From JADLGF01 sp020849415 (GTDB taxonomy: Bacteria > Chloroflexota > Chloroflexia > Thermomicrobiales > UBA6265): a DNA stretch of 18,051 bases. Location of the stretch: the NCBI GenBank assembly GCA_033812595.1, contig JAPXTJ010000067.1:1-18051 (forward strand), written 5' to 3'. A program made the position numbers and the translations under genes. The notes beneath the pieces were generated by a model. The model made no database searches. It was not told where the DNA came from and saw nothing but the letters and a program-made list of their open reading frames with translations. Shown in pieces: positions 1-6,839 of this stretch; position 1 is the first letter of the stretch, and each line of letters begins with the position of its first letter.

Positions 1-54
1 ATGACCTGGCTTGAGGAGGATTTTGCGCGAACCGCCGCTCGCTGGGAGTTCTGA
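1..54 (+). CDS. C-terminal tail of an unidentified upstream gene (partial)
   Basis: An open frame runs from the window edge to TGA at 52-54 and would encode a short charged, helical-looking tail ending in W-E-F. It lies 41 bases upstream of the molybdate-type permease. By analogy with mod operons it could be the end of the substrate-binding protein, but 17 residues are too few to recognise a family. The ATG at position 1 is probably internal. One other forward frame stays open a little longer, so the reading frame itself is uncertain. Confidence 0.3.
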   Translation: MTWLEEDFARTAARWEF

Positions 55-69
55 ACTCCTTCCAGCGGG

Positions 70-75
70 TACACT
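70..75 (+). promoter_or_regulatory. Possible -10 element (TACACT) for the ABC permease gene
   Basis: TACACT lies 20 bases before the ATG at 96. It would give a very short leader, consistent with the absence of a Shine-Dalgarno sequence before that ATG. The -35 region (around TTCTGA, 16 bases upstream) is weak. This is inferred from position and consensus only. Confidence 0.25.
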
Positions 76-95
76 AGCCAACGATTGACTAATCG

Positions 96-923
96 ATGGG
101 CTCGAACCAGCCTGCCACGGGAGCACGATCGTTGAAGCGCCGCATGCCCATCGTGATGGTGATCGCGCTCGTGATCGTGCTCGTCTTCTTCATGCTCCCC
201 CTCTTCGCCATGGTTTGGCGGGCGATCGAGCGGGAAGGGATTCTCGAGTATCTCGATGATCCGTTCGTGCGTGACGCCATGCGGCTGTCACTGATCACTT
301 CGCTGATTTCCCTGGCGATTTCGATCCTGTTCGGAACACCGGTGGCCTGGCTGCTGGCGCGGTGGCGTTTCCCGGGACACCGCCTGATCGAAACGCTGAT
401 CGATCTGCCAATTGTGCTCCCGCCGGTCGTCGCCGGTGTGGCGCTGCTCATGGCCTTCGGTCGACGTGGCTTGCTCGGCCAGGAGTTGTCGGCGTTGGGA
501 ATCCAGCTGCCATTCAGCACCGTCGGCGTCGTCGTGGCCCAGGTCTTTGTCGCGGCGCCTTTCTACATTCGGAGCGCGATCGCCGGGTTCACCGATCTCG
601 ATCGCGATGTCGAGGCGGCCGCCGAGATCGACGGCGCCACCATGGCTCGCGTGCTGCGCGATATCAGCGTACCGGCGGCGATGCCGTCGCTGGCGGCAGG
701 GGCGGTGCTCTGCTGGGCGCGGGCACTCTCGGAATTCGGCGCCACGCTCCTCTTCGCGGGGAACCTCCAGGGTCGCACCCAGACCATGCCGCTGGCGATC
801 ATGACCGCTTTCGAAAGCTCCCTCGGCGCGGCGTTGGCCCTTTCCGTGATCCTGCTCGTTGTGTCGTTCGCGATCATCTTCGCGTCCCGCTACCTCACCC
901 GTCGCGATCCCCGCACGCTCTGA
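96..923 (+). CDS. modB: Molybdate-type ABC transporter permease (ModB/CysT family)
   Basis: Inner-membrane permease of an oxyanion ABC importer, probably for molybdate or tungstate. The 275 residues show hydrophobic segments near 18-41, 62-87, 104-122, 141-160, 196-212 and 243-265. The cytoplasmic EAA loop that docks the ATPase is at about 173-195 (E-A-A-A-E-I-D-G, then V-P at 192-193). The stretch S-E-F-G-A-T-L-L-F-A-G-N at 212-223 and the following Q-T-M-P-L-A are typical of ModB/CysT permeases. The start is fixed by a stop codon at 90-92. The ATG at 96 has no clear ribosome binding site, and an internal ATG at 144 is an alternative. No ATPase (modC) gene follows; the next gene is an oxidoreductase. 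WtpB/TupB (tungstate) cannot be excluded. Confidence 0.85.
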   Translation: MGSNQPATGARSLKRRMPIVMVIALVIVLVFFMLPLFAMVWRAIEREGILEYLDDPFVRDAMRLSLITSLISLAISILFGTPVAWLLARWRFPGHRLIETLIDLPIVLPPVVAGVALLMAFGRRGLLGQELSALGIQLPFSTVGVVVAQVFVAAPFYIRSAIAGFTDLDRDVEAAAEIDGATMARVLRDISVPAAMPSLAAGAVLCWARALSEFGATLLFAGNLQGRTQTMPLAIMTAFESSLGAALALSVILLVVSFAIIFASRYLTRRDPRTL

Positions 924-972
924 GTCCGGTAGACTCGACTTATTGGAGGTCGAGAGCACCGGGAGGTTGCGT

Positions 973-1851
973 GTGAAAATCGGGGTCACGTTTCCCCAGA
1001 ACGAATTCGGTGGTGATCCGGGGGCGATCAAGGCGTTCGCGCAGACGATCGAAGGGCTCGGTTTCAGGAGTTTGCTGGCCTACGACCATGTGCTTAGTGC
1101 CGACTCGCGGGTCCGGCCCGGTTGGAAGGGAAGTTACGATCACACCGATCCCTTCCACGAAATCTTCGTGCTGTTCGGATACCTCGCGGCGCTGACCGAA
1201 ACGGTCGAGCTGGTGACCGGCGTGCTGATCCTGCCGCAGCGCCAAACCGCGCTGGTGGCAAAGCAGGCGGCGGAGGTCGATATCCTCAGTAACGGCCGGA
1301 TGCGGCTCGGCGTTGGGGTCGGCTGGAACGAGGTCGAGTACGACGGGCTCGGGATGGATTTTCGCACTCGCGGCGCCCGCTCCGAGGAACAGATCGCGCT
1401 CCTGCGTCGGCTCTGGACGGAGGAGCCATTCTCGTTCGAGGGCCGGTGGGATTCGATCGATCGAGCCGGTATCGTGCCGTTGCCGGTGCAACGACCGATT
1501 CCGGTCTGGATCGGCGGCTACGTCGAAGCGACGCTGGAGCGGGTCGGACGGATCGGCAATGGGTACTTTCCGAGCGGTTCGGTGAAGCCGGACGCGGATG
1601 GTCGCGCCATGATCGAGCGGCTGCGTGGCTACGCCACGGCGGCCAGTCGGAACCCCGACGAAATCGGCGTGCACGTGCAACTACCGGTCGGTAGCGGCAC
1701 GCCCGACGACTGGCGCGCTCGCGCGGATGGCTGGCGGGAACTGGGTGTCAGCGACATCTCGGTCAACACCATGCGCAGCGGTTTCACCACTCCCGCCCAA
1801 CACCTCGCCGCTATCGAACGCGCCGCTGCAGTGCTGATCGACGGGCGTTAA
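973..1851 (+). CDS. LLM-class (luciferase-like) F420-dependent oxidoreductase
   Basis: A predicted TIM-barrel flavin or F420 oxidoreductase of the bacterial luciferase superfamily, 292 residues from a GTG start. GTG at 973 is chosen because GGGAGG lies six bases upstream and the protein then opens with the family's usual beta strand (M-K-I-G-V-T-F-P-Q). Diagnostic stretches are Y-D-H-V at 37-40, T-G-V-L-I-L-P-Q-R at 82-90, the N-G-R-M-R-L-G-V-G-V-G-W segment at 107-118 followed by Y-D-G-L-G-M-D-F, and P-V-W-I-G-G later. F420 dependence is inferred from similarity to that subfamily; FMN use is possible and the substrate is unknown. The gene starts 49 bases after the permease and is followed by a strong hairpin. 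A TAGACT at 930-935 may give it its own promoter. Confidence 0.85.
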   Translation: MKIGVTFPQNEFGGDPGAIKAFAQTIEGLGFRSLLAYDHVLSADSRVRPGWKGSYDHTDPFHEIFVLFGYLAALTETVELVTGVLILPQRQTALVAKQAAEVDILSNGRMRLGVGVGWNEVEYDGLGMDFRTRGARSEEQIALLRRLWTEEPFSFEGRWDSIDRAGIVPLPVQRPIPVWIGGYVEATLERVGRIGNGYFPSGSVKPDADGRAMIERLRGYATAASRNPDEIGVHVQLPVGSGTPDDWRARADGWRELGVSDISVNTMRSGFTTPAQHLAAIERAAAVLIDGR

Positions 1852-1855
1852 TTGA

Positions 1856-1884
1856 CCGGAGGCCCGCCACTGGCGGGCCTCCGG
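1856..1884 (+). terminator. Hairpin terminator after the oxidoreductase gene
   Basis: A perfect 13-base-pair stem (1856-1868 with 1872-1884) and a 3-base loop start four bases after the stop codon. No T-run follows, so it may act as a weaker terminator or an mRNA 3' stabiliser, and it could also work for the minus-strand gene ending at 1909. Confidence 0.65.
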
Positions 1885-1908
1885 TACGCGTAGTCCGTCG
1901 CCGGATCA

Positions 1909-2133
1909 TCAATCGTTGCGGCGTTTCAGCGAATGGTCGAATTCGGGAGATGACCCCGAATCGAGCAGACGATCATCGTCCGGTACGATCATCTCGTCGC
2001 CCGCGTCACGCTCCTCATCCGGGAACTGATCTTCGAGCCTTGGAACGTCGTCAACCGCCGGTATGAGTTGTCCGCTGGCGCCAGCGACCGGTTGAATCTG
2101 GCCAGGTTCTTCGAGGACTTCCTTGTCCCGCAT
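1909..2133 (-). CDS. Small acidic hypothetical protein
   Basis: A 74-residue open frame of unknown function, rich in Asp and Glu (for example P-D-E-E-R-D-A-G-D-E and V-P-D-D-D) and ending in a basic tail (K-R-R-N-D). No membrane segment, signal peptide or cysteine is seen, so it is probably soluble and partly disordered. The reason to believe it is real is the very good ribosome binding site: AAAGGAG ends six bases before the ATG at 2133. It follows tRNA-Lys on the same strand but is separated from it by a terminator, so it probably has its own promoter, which I could not locate. Confidence 0.55.
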   Translation of the reverse strand: MRDKEVLEEPGQIQPVAGASGQLIPAVDDVPRLEDQFPDEERDAGDEMIVPDDDRLLDSGSSPEFDHSLKRRND

Positions 2134-2258
2134 TGCGAACTCCTTTCAAGAATCCGTTATCGCATCGTCGCCCATTGCAGCCGATCTGTCAGTCACGGAG
2201 ACCACACCGGATGAAAGACACCGTGGTTTTCGATCGGGTGGAAAGAGCCCGGAAAACG

Positions 2259-2280
2259 AAAAACCCGGCTGTTCGCCGGG
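2259..2280 (-). terminator. Rho-independent terminator of tRNA-Lys
   Basis: Read on the minus strand, CCCGGC and GCCGGG form a six-pair stem with a five-base loop, followed directly by five T residues. It starts four bases after the tRNA CCA end. Confidence 0.85.
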
Positions 2281-2284
2281 CCTC

Positions 2285-2359
2285 TGGTGGGCCGCCAGGG
2301 ATTCGAACCCTGAACCTGCTGATTAAGAGTCAGTTGCTCTGCCGTTGAGCTAGCAGCCC
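2285..2359 (-). tRNA. tRNA-Lys (anticodon CTT)
   Basis: The minus strand folds into a complete cloverleaf. The seven-pair acceptor stem is GGGCTGC with GCGGCCC (one G-T pair). The D arm is GCTC/GAGC and the T arm is CAGGG/CCCTG around TTCGAAT. The anticodon loop C-T-C-T-T-A-A places CTT at positions 34-36. The bottom pair of the anticodon stem (A27-C43) is mismatched. The discriminator is A and the CCA end is encoded. CTT reads AAG lysine codons. It is an isolated single tRNA gene with its own promoter and terminator. Confidence 0.95.
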
Positions 2360-2365
2360 GCACGG

Positions 2366-2395
2366 ATGTTACGCCATTCGGCCCATCAGCGTCAA
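2366..2395 (-). promoter_or_regulatory. Promoter of tRNA-Lys
   Basis: On the minus strand TTGACG (2390-2395) and TAACAT (2366-2371) are 18 bases apart, close to the sigma-70-type consensus. The -10 element ends six bases before the mature tRNA 5' end, the spacing expected for a stable-RNA promoter with almost no leader. Confidence 0.65.
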
Positions 2396-2474
2396 CGAAA
2401 AACGGCTTCGGATGCACCTTTTTTGCGGTTGGGTGCGTAATTGGACTGCAAGACCTGCGGCTCGCCGGGAAGCA

Positions 2475-2511
2475 AATCGGCCGGCGCCACTTGTGGTGAC
2501 GCCGGCCGATT
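2475..2511 (-). terminator. Large inverted repeat downstream of gatA
   Basis: A perfect 12-base inverted repeat (2475-2486 with 2500-2511) encloses a 13-base loop that contains a further small CCA/TGG pairing. It lies about 20 bases after the gatA stop. There is no strong T-run, so this is probably a terminator or processing stem rather than a textbook rho-independent site. Confidence 0.55.
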
Positions 2512-2531
2512 CGATCGCTGGAAAGCCCTCT

Positions 2532-3989
2532 TCAGGCGAGGGTCGGGTGCTGCTTGTGCCAGTTCTCGGACTGCTCGTATGCGTGCGCGACCTTCAGCAT
2601 CGTCGCCTCATCGAAGGCCTTGCCGAAGACCTGCAAGCTCACAGGCATCCCCTCACTGAAACCGCACGGAATCGCCACACCCGGAATCCCGGCCATGTTC
2701 GCCGGGATGGTCCATATGTCGGCAAGGTACATGGCGACCGGGTCGTCCGTGCGGGCGCCGATCTCGAAGGCGACGGTGGGGGAGGTCGGGGCGACGATCG
2801 CGTCGACCTCCTTGAAGGCGGCGTCGAAATCGGCCTTGATCAGCGTGCGCACCTTCTGCGCCTTGACGTAGTAGGCATCGTAGTAGCCGGATGAAAGCGC
2901 GTAGGTGCCGAGCATGATCCGGCGCTTCACCTCGGGGCCGAAGCCCTCACCGCGTGTGCGCTCATACATGTCGCGCAGTGAACCCGCCTGCTTGGAGAGG
3001 CCGAACCGCACACCATCGAAGCGGGCCAGGTTTGCGCTCGCTTCCGCCGGGGCGGTGATGTAGTAGGTGGCGAGCGCGTATTTGGTGTGCGGCAGGCTGA
3101 TCTCCACGATCTCCGCGCCCAGGTCCCGGAAGCGGGCGATGGCGGCATCGGTGGACGCGGCCACACCCGGCTCCATGCCGTCCACCCGGTATTCCCGCGC
3201 CACGCCCAGCTTCATGCCGCACAGATCGCCGTTCAGCCCAATGGTGAAATCGGGCACGTCGAGCGGCACCGATGTCGAATCGTGCGGATCGCAGCCGGAA
3301 ATCGTGCCGAGCATCATCGCCGCATCTTCAACGGAGCGGGCGAACGGGCCGATTTGATCGAGTGAACTGCCGAAGGCGATCAACCCGTAACGGGAAACGC
3401 GACCGTAGGTCGGTTTGAGGCCGACGATGCCGCAGAAGCCGGCTGGCTGGCGGATCGAGCCGCCGGTATCCGAACCGAGCGAGAGCATCGCCTCACCGGC
3501 AGCGACCGAGGCCGACGCTCCGCCCGAACTGCCGCCCGGCACGCGCGTGAGGTCCCACGGATTGCGCGTCACGCCGTACGCCGAGTTCTCGGTCGAGGAG
3601 CCCATCGCAAATTCGTCGGTGTTGACCTTGCCGAGGAAAACGGCGCCGGCGTCCCGTAGTTTGGTCACCACGGTGGCGTCGAACGGGGATTTGTAGCCTT
3701 CGAGGATTTTGGAACCGGCGGTGGTCGGAGCATCGACCGTTACCAACACGTCCTTCAACGCGATCGGGATGCCGGTCAGGGGCGCCGCGTCACCGGCGGC
3801 GATCCGCTTGTCGGCGGCGGCGGCCTGCTCGAGCGCCAGATCACCCGACCGATGCAGGTAGGAGTGCACGCGTTCATCGACGCGATCGATCTCACGCAGG
3901 TGCGCTTCGGTCAGTTCAACCGAGCTGATCTCGCCAGCGTCGAGTTTGCGACGCGCGTCCGCGACGGAGAGCCAAACCAGGTCGCTCAT
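2532..3989 (-). CDS. gatA: Asp/Glu-tRNA amidotransferase subunit A
   Basis: Glutaminase subunit of GatCAB. This complex converts Glu-tRNA(Gln), and Asp-tRNA(Asn) in many bacteria, to the amidated form using ammonia from glutamine. The 485 residues match the usual GatA length. The amidase-signature catalytic set is present: Lys79 in A-L-K-D, cis-Ser154 in P-G-G-S-S-G-G, and nucleophile Ser178 in G-S-D-T-G-G-S-I-R-Q-P. These are, as I recall, the same residue numbers as in Staphylococcus aureus GatA. The ATG overlaps the gatC stop codon (ATGA), indicating translational coupling. gatB is not next to it, as in many genomes. The cytoplasmic role is well established for the family. Confidence 0.97.
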   Translation of the reverse strand: MSDLVWLSVADARRKLDAGEISSVELTEAHLREIDRVDERVHSYLHRSGDLALEQAAAADKRIAAGDAAPLTGIPIALKDVLVTVDAPTTAGSKILEGYKSPFDATVVTKLRDAGAVFLGKVNTDEFAMGSSTENSAYGVTRNPWDLTRVPGGSSGGASASVAAGEAMLSLGSDTGGSIRQPAGFCGIVGLKPTYGRVSRYGLIAFGSSLDQIGPFARSVEDAAMMLGTISGCDPHDSTSVPLDVPDFTIGLNGDLCGMKLGVAREYRVDGMEPGVAASTDAAIARFRDLGAEIVEISLPHTKYALATYYITAPAEASANLARFDGVRFGLSKQAGSLRDMYERTRGEGFGPEVKRRIMLGTYALSSGYYDAYYVKAQKVRTLIKADFDAAFKEVDAIVAPTSPTVAFEIGARTDDPVAMYLADIWTIPANMAGIPGVAIPCGFSEGMPVSLQVFGKAFDEATMLKVAHAYEQSENWHKQHPTLA

Positions 3990-4294
3990 GCTTCGCCCTC
4001 ATCCCCGCCGCCGAGAACGGCGTCGACCTCGAAAAAGCCGTCGGTGTGTCGCGGCGCGTTGCTGAGCACGAGATCGCGCGGCAGCGATTCCGCCGCCACG
4101 TCGTCGCGCAGGACGTTGGAGAGTTCGATCACCTGGGCGGTGGGGGGAATGGCCTCGGTATCGACTTCGGCGAGCGCGTTGATGTGCTCCAGGATCGACG
4201 AAAGTTGATCCCGAAGTTGCTCCTTTTCAGCGTCCGAAAGTCCGAGCCTGGCCAGTGCGGCCACGTGTTCCACATCGGCGATCGATAGCGCCAT
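3986..4294 (-). CDS. gatC: Asp/Glu-tRNA amidotransferase subunit C
   Basis: Small subunit that wraps around GatA and stabilises the GatCAB complex. From the ATG at 4294 it has 102 residues, normal for GatC. Typical features are the N-terminal helix with H-V-A-A-L-A-R-L-G-L, the D-T-E-A-I-P-P turn, L-R-D-D, and the C-terminal N-A-P...G-F-F-E-V-D segment. The 4294 start is preferred because GGAG lies six bases upstream; an ATG at 4321 in the same frame would add nine unconserved residues. It overlaps gatA by four bases. The upstream region is interrupted by adapter sequence from 4379, so the full promoter cannot be read. Confidence 0.95.
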   Translation of the reverse strand: MALSIADVEHVAALARLGLSDAEKEQLRDQLSSILEHINALAEVDTEAIPPTAQVIELSNVLRDDVAAESLPRDLVLSNAPRHTDGFFEVDAVLGGGDEGEA

Positions 4295-4357
4295 GATGAT
4301 CTCCGGTTGCATTGCGGGCAAAACAAATCAGCCGCATCGCGCGGTTGACAACGGTCG

Positions 4358-4368
4358 AGTCTAGCATA
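4358..4368 (-). promoter_or_regulatory. Possible -10 region of gatCA (TATGCT/TAGACT)
   Basis: On the minus strand two overlapping -10-like hexamers, TATGCT (4363-4368) and TAGACT (4358-4363), precede gatC by about 64 bases. TAGACTCGAC is identical to a site before the oxidoreductase gene (930-939). The matching -35 position falls at about 4380-4391, inside the adapter sequence, so the true -35 element is missing from this assembly. Confidence 0.35.
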
Positions 4369-4378
4369 GGCATCCGGG

Positions 4379-4401
4379 CGTCAGATGTGTATAAGAGACA
4401 G
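4379..4401 (+). other. Nextera/Tn5 mosaic-end adapter remnant; likely assembly junction
   Basis: Bases 4383-4401 are AGATGTGTATAAGAGACAG, the 19-base Tn5 mosaic end used in transposase library kits. CGTC before it (4379-4382) matches the next four bases of the standard Read-1 adapter, after which the match stops. The mosaic end is a synthetic hybrid of the natural Tn5 outer and inner ends, so it is not expected in a wild chromosome, and no transposase is nearby. Translations across it give the familiar adapter peptides (S-Y-T-H-L, C-I-R-D-R, V-Y-K-R-Q). Sequence left and right of this point should not be assumed contiguous. Confidence 0.95.
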
Positions 4402-5404
4402 GCAGGGAACTCACCAATCGATCGCAGGTGGAGGTGGCGTGATAGCCATCACCACCGAAGAAGTGCGCATCGATCGTGCGGCGCATGGTGGGCATGCGGT
4501 CAAAGACTTCGCCGGTGTAGCCAACCATCGGCGCGGAGTCTCCGGCATCAGGAGGGTGCAGCTTGCGAACCGCGTCCTCGAGCACCGGTGCGGTCGCCTC
4601 GCTCGATGCGTTCAACAGCACAAGCACGGGTTGAATCGATGCCGTGACCTGTTCGAGATCGGAGGTCGCAACATCCGGCCCGAGGTAGACAACCGCGAAT
4701 CCGCCCCGCGAGAGGAAGAGCGACAGGTAGAGGAGTTCGAGTTCCTCATGGTCGCCTTCCACGCCAGCGGCGAGCACCGGTCCGCGCCCGATCTCCGGGT
4801 GCGACAGGTTGAACAATGCGCTCACCTTGCGCTGGAGATATGCGTGCGAGAAACGCTCGACGGACGCCGGTAGCGCGCCGTGGCTGAGCCGGCGGCGAAT
4901 CTCATTCATGGTCGGCCGCAAGACTTCGTGGCAAACGGTTTCGACCGATGAAAAGGCAATCTTCTCCTCGAGGATCTTTTCGGCGATCGGCGCGTCGAAT
5001 CGCCTCAGGGCTTCGATGAGATCGAGACAGGTTTGATAGAAGCTGACGCGCGGTTCGGGCGCCGGCGATTCGTGCGGCGCATCTCCAACCCGCGCGGCTG
5101 GTTCACGCTCAGGCGTCCCTCGAACCCCATACTCAGGTGTTCGGGGATCGTCGCGGTCGAGCGTGAGGAAGAGCGTGACGGCGTGACTGATCGTCATGCC
5201 GTTCCGCGTCTGATCGCGAAGCCAGGCGATGATCGCGACGTCCCGATCGCAATAGAGGCGCTGATTACCGCCCGATCGGCAGGGCGCCGGCAAGTGGTAC
5301 CGCCGCTCCCAGGCTCGAAACGTATCCGCGGGAACGCCGGTGCGCTGAACGACGGCACGCGTGTTGTAAACTGGCTCCGTGTGAAGCCGGTCGAACATGG
5401 CCAC
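4402..5404 (-). CDS. MerR-family regulator with B12-binding-like domain (C-terminus lost at adapter)
   Basis: Predicted DNA-binding regulator of the MerR/CarH/LitR type. From GTG at 5404 about 334 native residues are readable before the adapter. That start is chosen because AAGGAG lies six bases upstream; ATG at 5398 is an alternative. Residues ~12-76 form the MerR winged helix (Y-N-T-R-A-V, T-F-R-A-W-E-R-R-Y, G-N-Q-R-L-Y). Next come a Pro/Glu-rich linker (~85-119), a helical bundle (~120-200) and a Rossmann-like cobalamin-binding fold (V-V-Y-L-G-P-D-V). His219 is placed like the lower B12 ligand of CarH, but the expected Trp and His of the W-x9-E-H motif are Leu173 and Arg184. Light or B12 sensing is therefore doubtful. 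The last ~13 apparent residues to a stop at 4361 are adapter and unrelated sequence. It is divergent from the lipoprotein gene. Confidence 0.8.
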
Positions 5405-5492
5405 AACGAACTCCTTCCGGGACCGGACTATACGGGGTCTGTTCACGCTCTGTCAACGGTTTGCACATCACGTGTCGCCGGAGTTCTCTTGC

Positions 5493-6833
5493 ATGCCTCG
5501 GGTCGGGAACCAGTCTTCGAATCAGGGTGGTTCGACCCGTCGATCGCCCATTTTCCATCTGATCGTTCCGCTGCTGCTGGTGACGCTACTCGCGGCGTGC
5601 GGGGGCGGCGGCGACTCCGACGTTCAGGAAGACCGGCGGTTCGCCACCGATCCCGAACCGGCCCCGACCGAAGTGCCTGCCACCGTGACACCGCTTCCAA
5701 CGCCGACTGCACCGGCACCCACCGAGCCCGCGGTTTCCGCCAGTCCTGAAGCCAGTCCGGTTCCGTTACGTTCTACGGTCTCCAACGTTTTCGCCCTCAT
5801 TGATGGCGCCGTAGTCGTGGCTGATTCCGCCGGCGGGGATTCACGCGTCCTGGCCGAATCGACCGACGAGCGCACCTTCGAACTGATCACGCCGCTGCCG
5901 GACGGCACGGGCGTCGGCGTCATCGCCCGAAAAGGCACGGAAGCGACGTGGGAACTGCTGCTATTCTCCATTGATGGTAAGGCCCGCTCGGTGCGAACCG
6001 ACCTCGCCGGCATCCTGGGCTCCGGTAAGGTCGGGTTGAATGGAGGCCTGGCCGCGAGTTGGTCGCCTGACGGTCGACGATTGGCGGTGGTCTTCCCGGA
6101 TGGCGGCGGCGTGGTCGTGCATCTCGACGGTACGACGCAGTTGCTGCTCACCCGCGGTCAGGCGCCGGCGCCGCTCGACGTTGCCTGGAGTCCTGACGGG
6201 GAGGCGATCGCCTTCACCTCGCGCGATCTGGATGATCAAAGCCCGTACCTGGCAATCGGCGGCGCGCGAATCCTGCCGCTCGATCCGGTCCGTATCGCCG
6301 GCACCGGTGGCCAGCGGCCGATTCATCGCATCACCTGGTCTCCGGACGGGGAGCACTTGCTCGTGATCCAGGGCGCGGCCGGTCAACCGGACGGTATCGG
6401 CGGTGATCTGATCGAGATAGATCGCCGGACATTGGTGGCTCGCTTCGCTGTCGGCGGCAGCCGATTCGGTCCGGGCGCCCGGGTCGTCGTTGCGGAGGCC
6501 GCGCCCGACGGACAGTCCTGGGCGATCGTCACGGCCGCGCCGGGACCGTCCGGCGGCCTCGAAGCGACGGTGTGGAAGACAGCGGCTGACTTCACGGGCA
6601 TCACCCGCCTCGACCTTGGGGAGAATCCGCCGGTGGCCGGCGTGATCTGGACCGAGGGAGGCCTGACCGTGGAACTCCACCGAGCGGGCGATCTGGTGGC
6701 CGCCACCTTCGACGGGGATGGGCGAGCGATCACGCCCGCGACGCCGGAGGCGTCACCGATGCCGGCGGAAGCCTCGCCAATTGCCCCGCCGATCGTCGAA
6801 ACGGCCACCCCGGTCGAATCGTCGGAGGACTAG
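5493..6833 (+). CDS. Lipoprotein with TolB/WD40-like beta-propeller repeats
   Basis: A predicted surface lipoprotein of 446 residues from ATG at 5493 (GGAG nine bases upstream; the frame is also open further upstream). The N-terminus has a basic region, a hydrophobic core and the lipobox L-A-A-C with Cys36. A low-complexity Pro/Thr/Ala linker (~50-92) follows. The body carries PD40/TolB-type propeller blades, seen as W-S-P-D-G at about 190, 232 and 282 with G-x-x-I/L-A/L-V/F strands. The C-terminus is another Ala/Ser/Pro/Glu-rich tail (E-A-S-P-M-P-A-E-A-S-P). Such proteins usually bind partners or ligands, and no catalytic residues are evident. It is divergent from the MerR-like gene 88 bases away, so regulation by that protein is possible. 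It ends six bases from the convergent dnaX stop with no terminator between. Confidence 0.75.
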   Translation: MPRVGNQSSNQGGSTRRSPIFHLIVPLLLVTLLAACGGGGDSDVQEDRRFATDPEPAPTEVPATVTPLPTPTAPAPTEPAVSASPEASPVPLRSTVSNVFALIDGAVVVADSAGGDSRVLAESTDERTFELITPLPDGTGVGVIARKGTEATWELLLFSIDGKARSVRTDLAGILGSGKVGLNGGLAASWSPDGRRLAVVFPDGGGVVVHLDGTTQLLLTRGQAPAPLDVAWSPDGEAIAFTSRDLDDQSPYLAIGGARILPLDPVRIAGTGGQRPIHRITWSPDGEHLLVIQGAAGQPDGIGGDLIEIDRRTLVARFAVGGSRFGPGARVVVAEAAPDGQSWAIVTAAPGPSGGLEATVWKTAADFTGITRLDLGENPPVAGVIWTEGGLTVELHRAGDLVAATFDGDGRAITPATPEASPMPAEASPIAPPIVETATPVESSED

Positions 6834-6839
6834 TCGCCG

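Noticed and set aside
288..1031. Minus-strand open frame opposite the permease gene
   Set aside because: Low-complexity Arg/Glu/His-rich shadow of a clear membrane-protein gene.
4345..4367. Plus-strand promoter TTGACA with TAGCAT
   Set aside because: The spacing is only 11 bases and no plus-strand gene follows.
4361..4401. Apparent C-terminal residues of the MerR-like protein and small plus-strand frames at the same place
   Set aside because: They translate adapter sequence (S-Y-T-H-L, C-I-R-D-R, V-Y-K-R-Q) and are artefacts.
4383..4401. A natural Tn5/IS50 insertion
   Set aside because: The sequence is the synthetic mosaic end, not a native outer or inner end, and no transposase, second end or target duplication is present.
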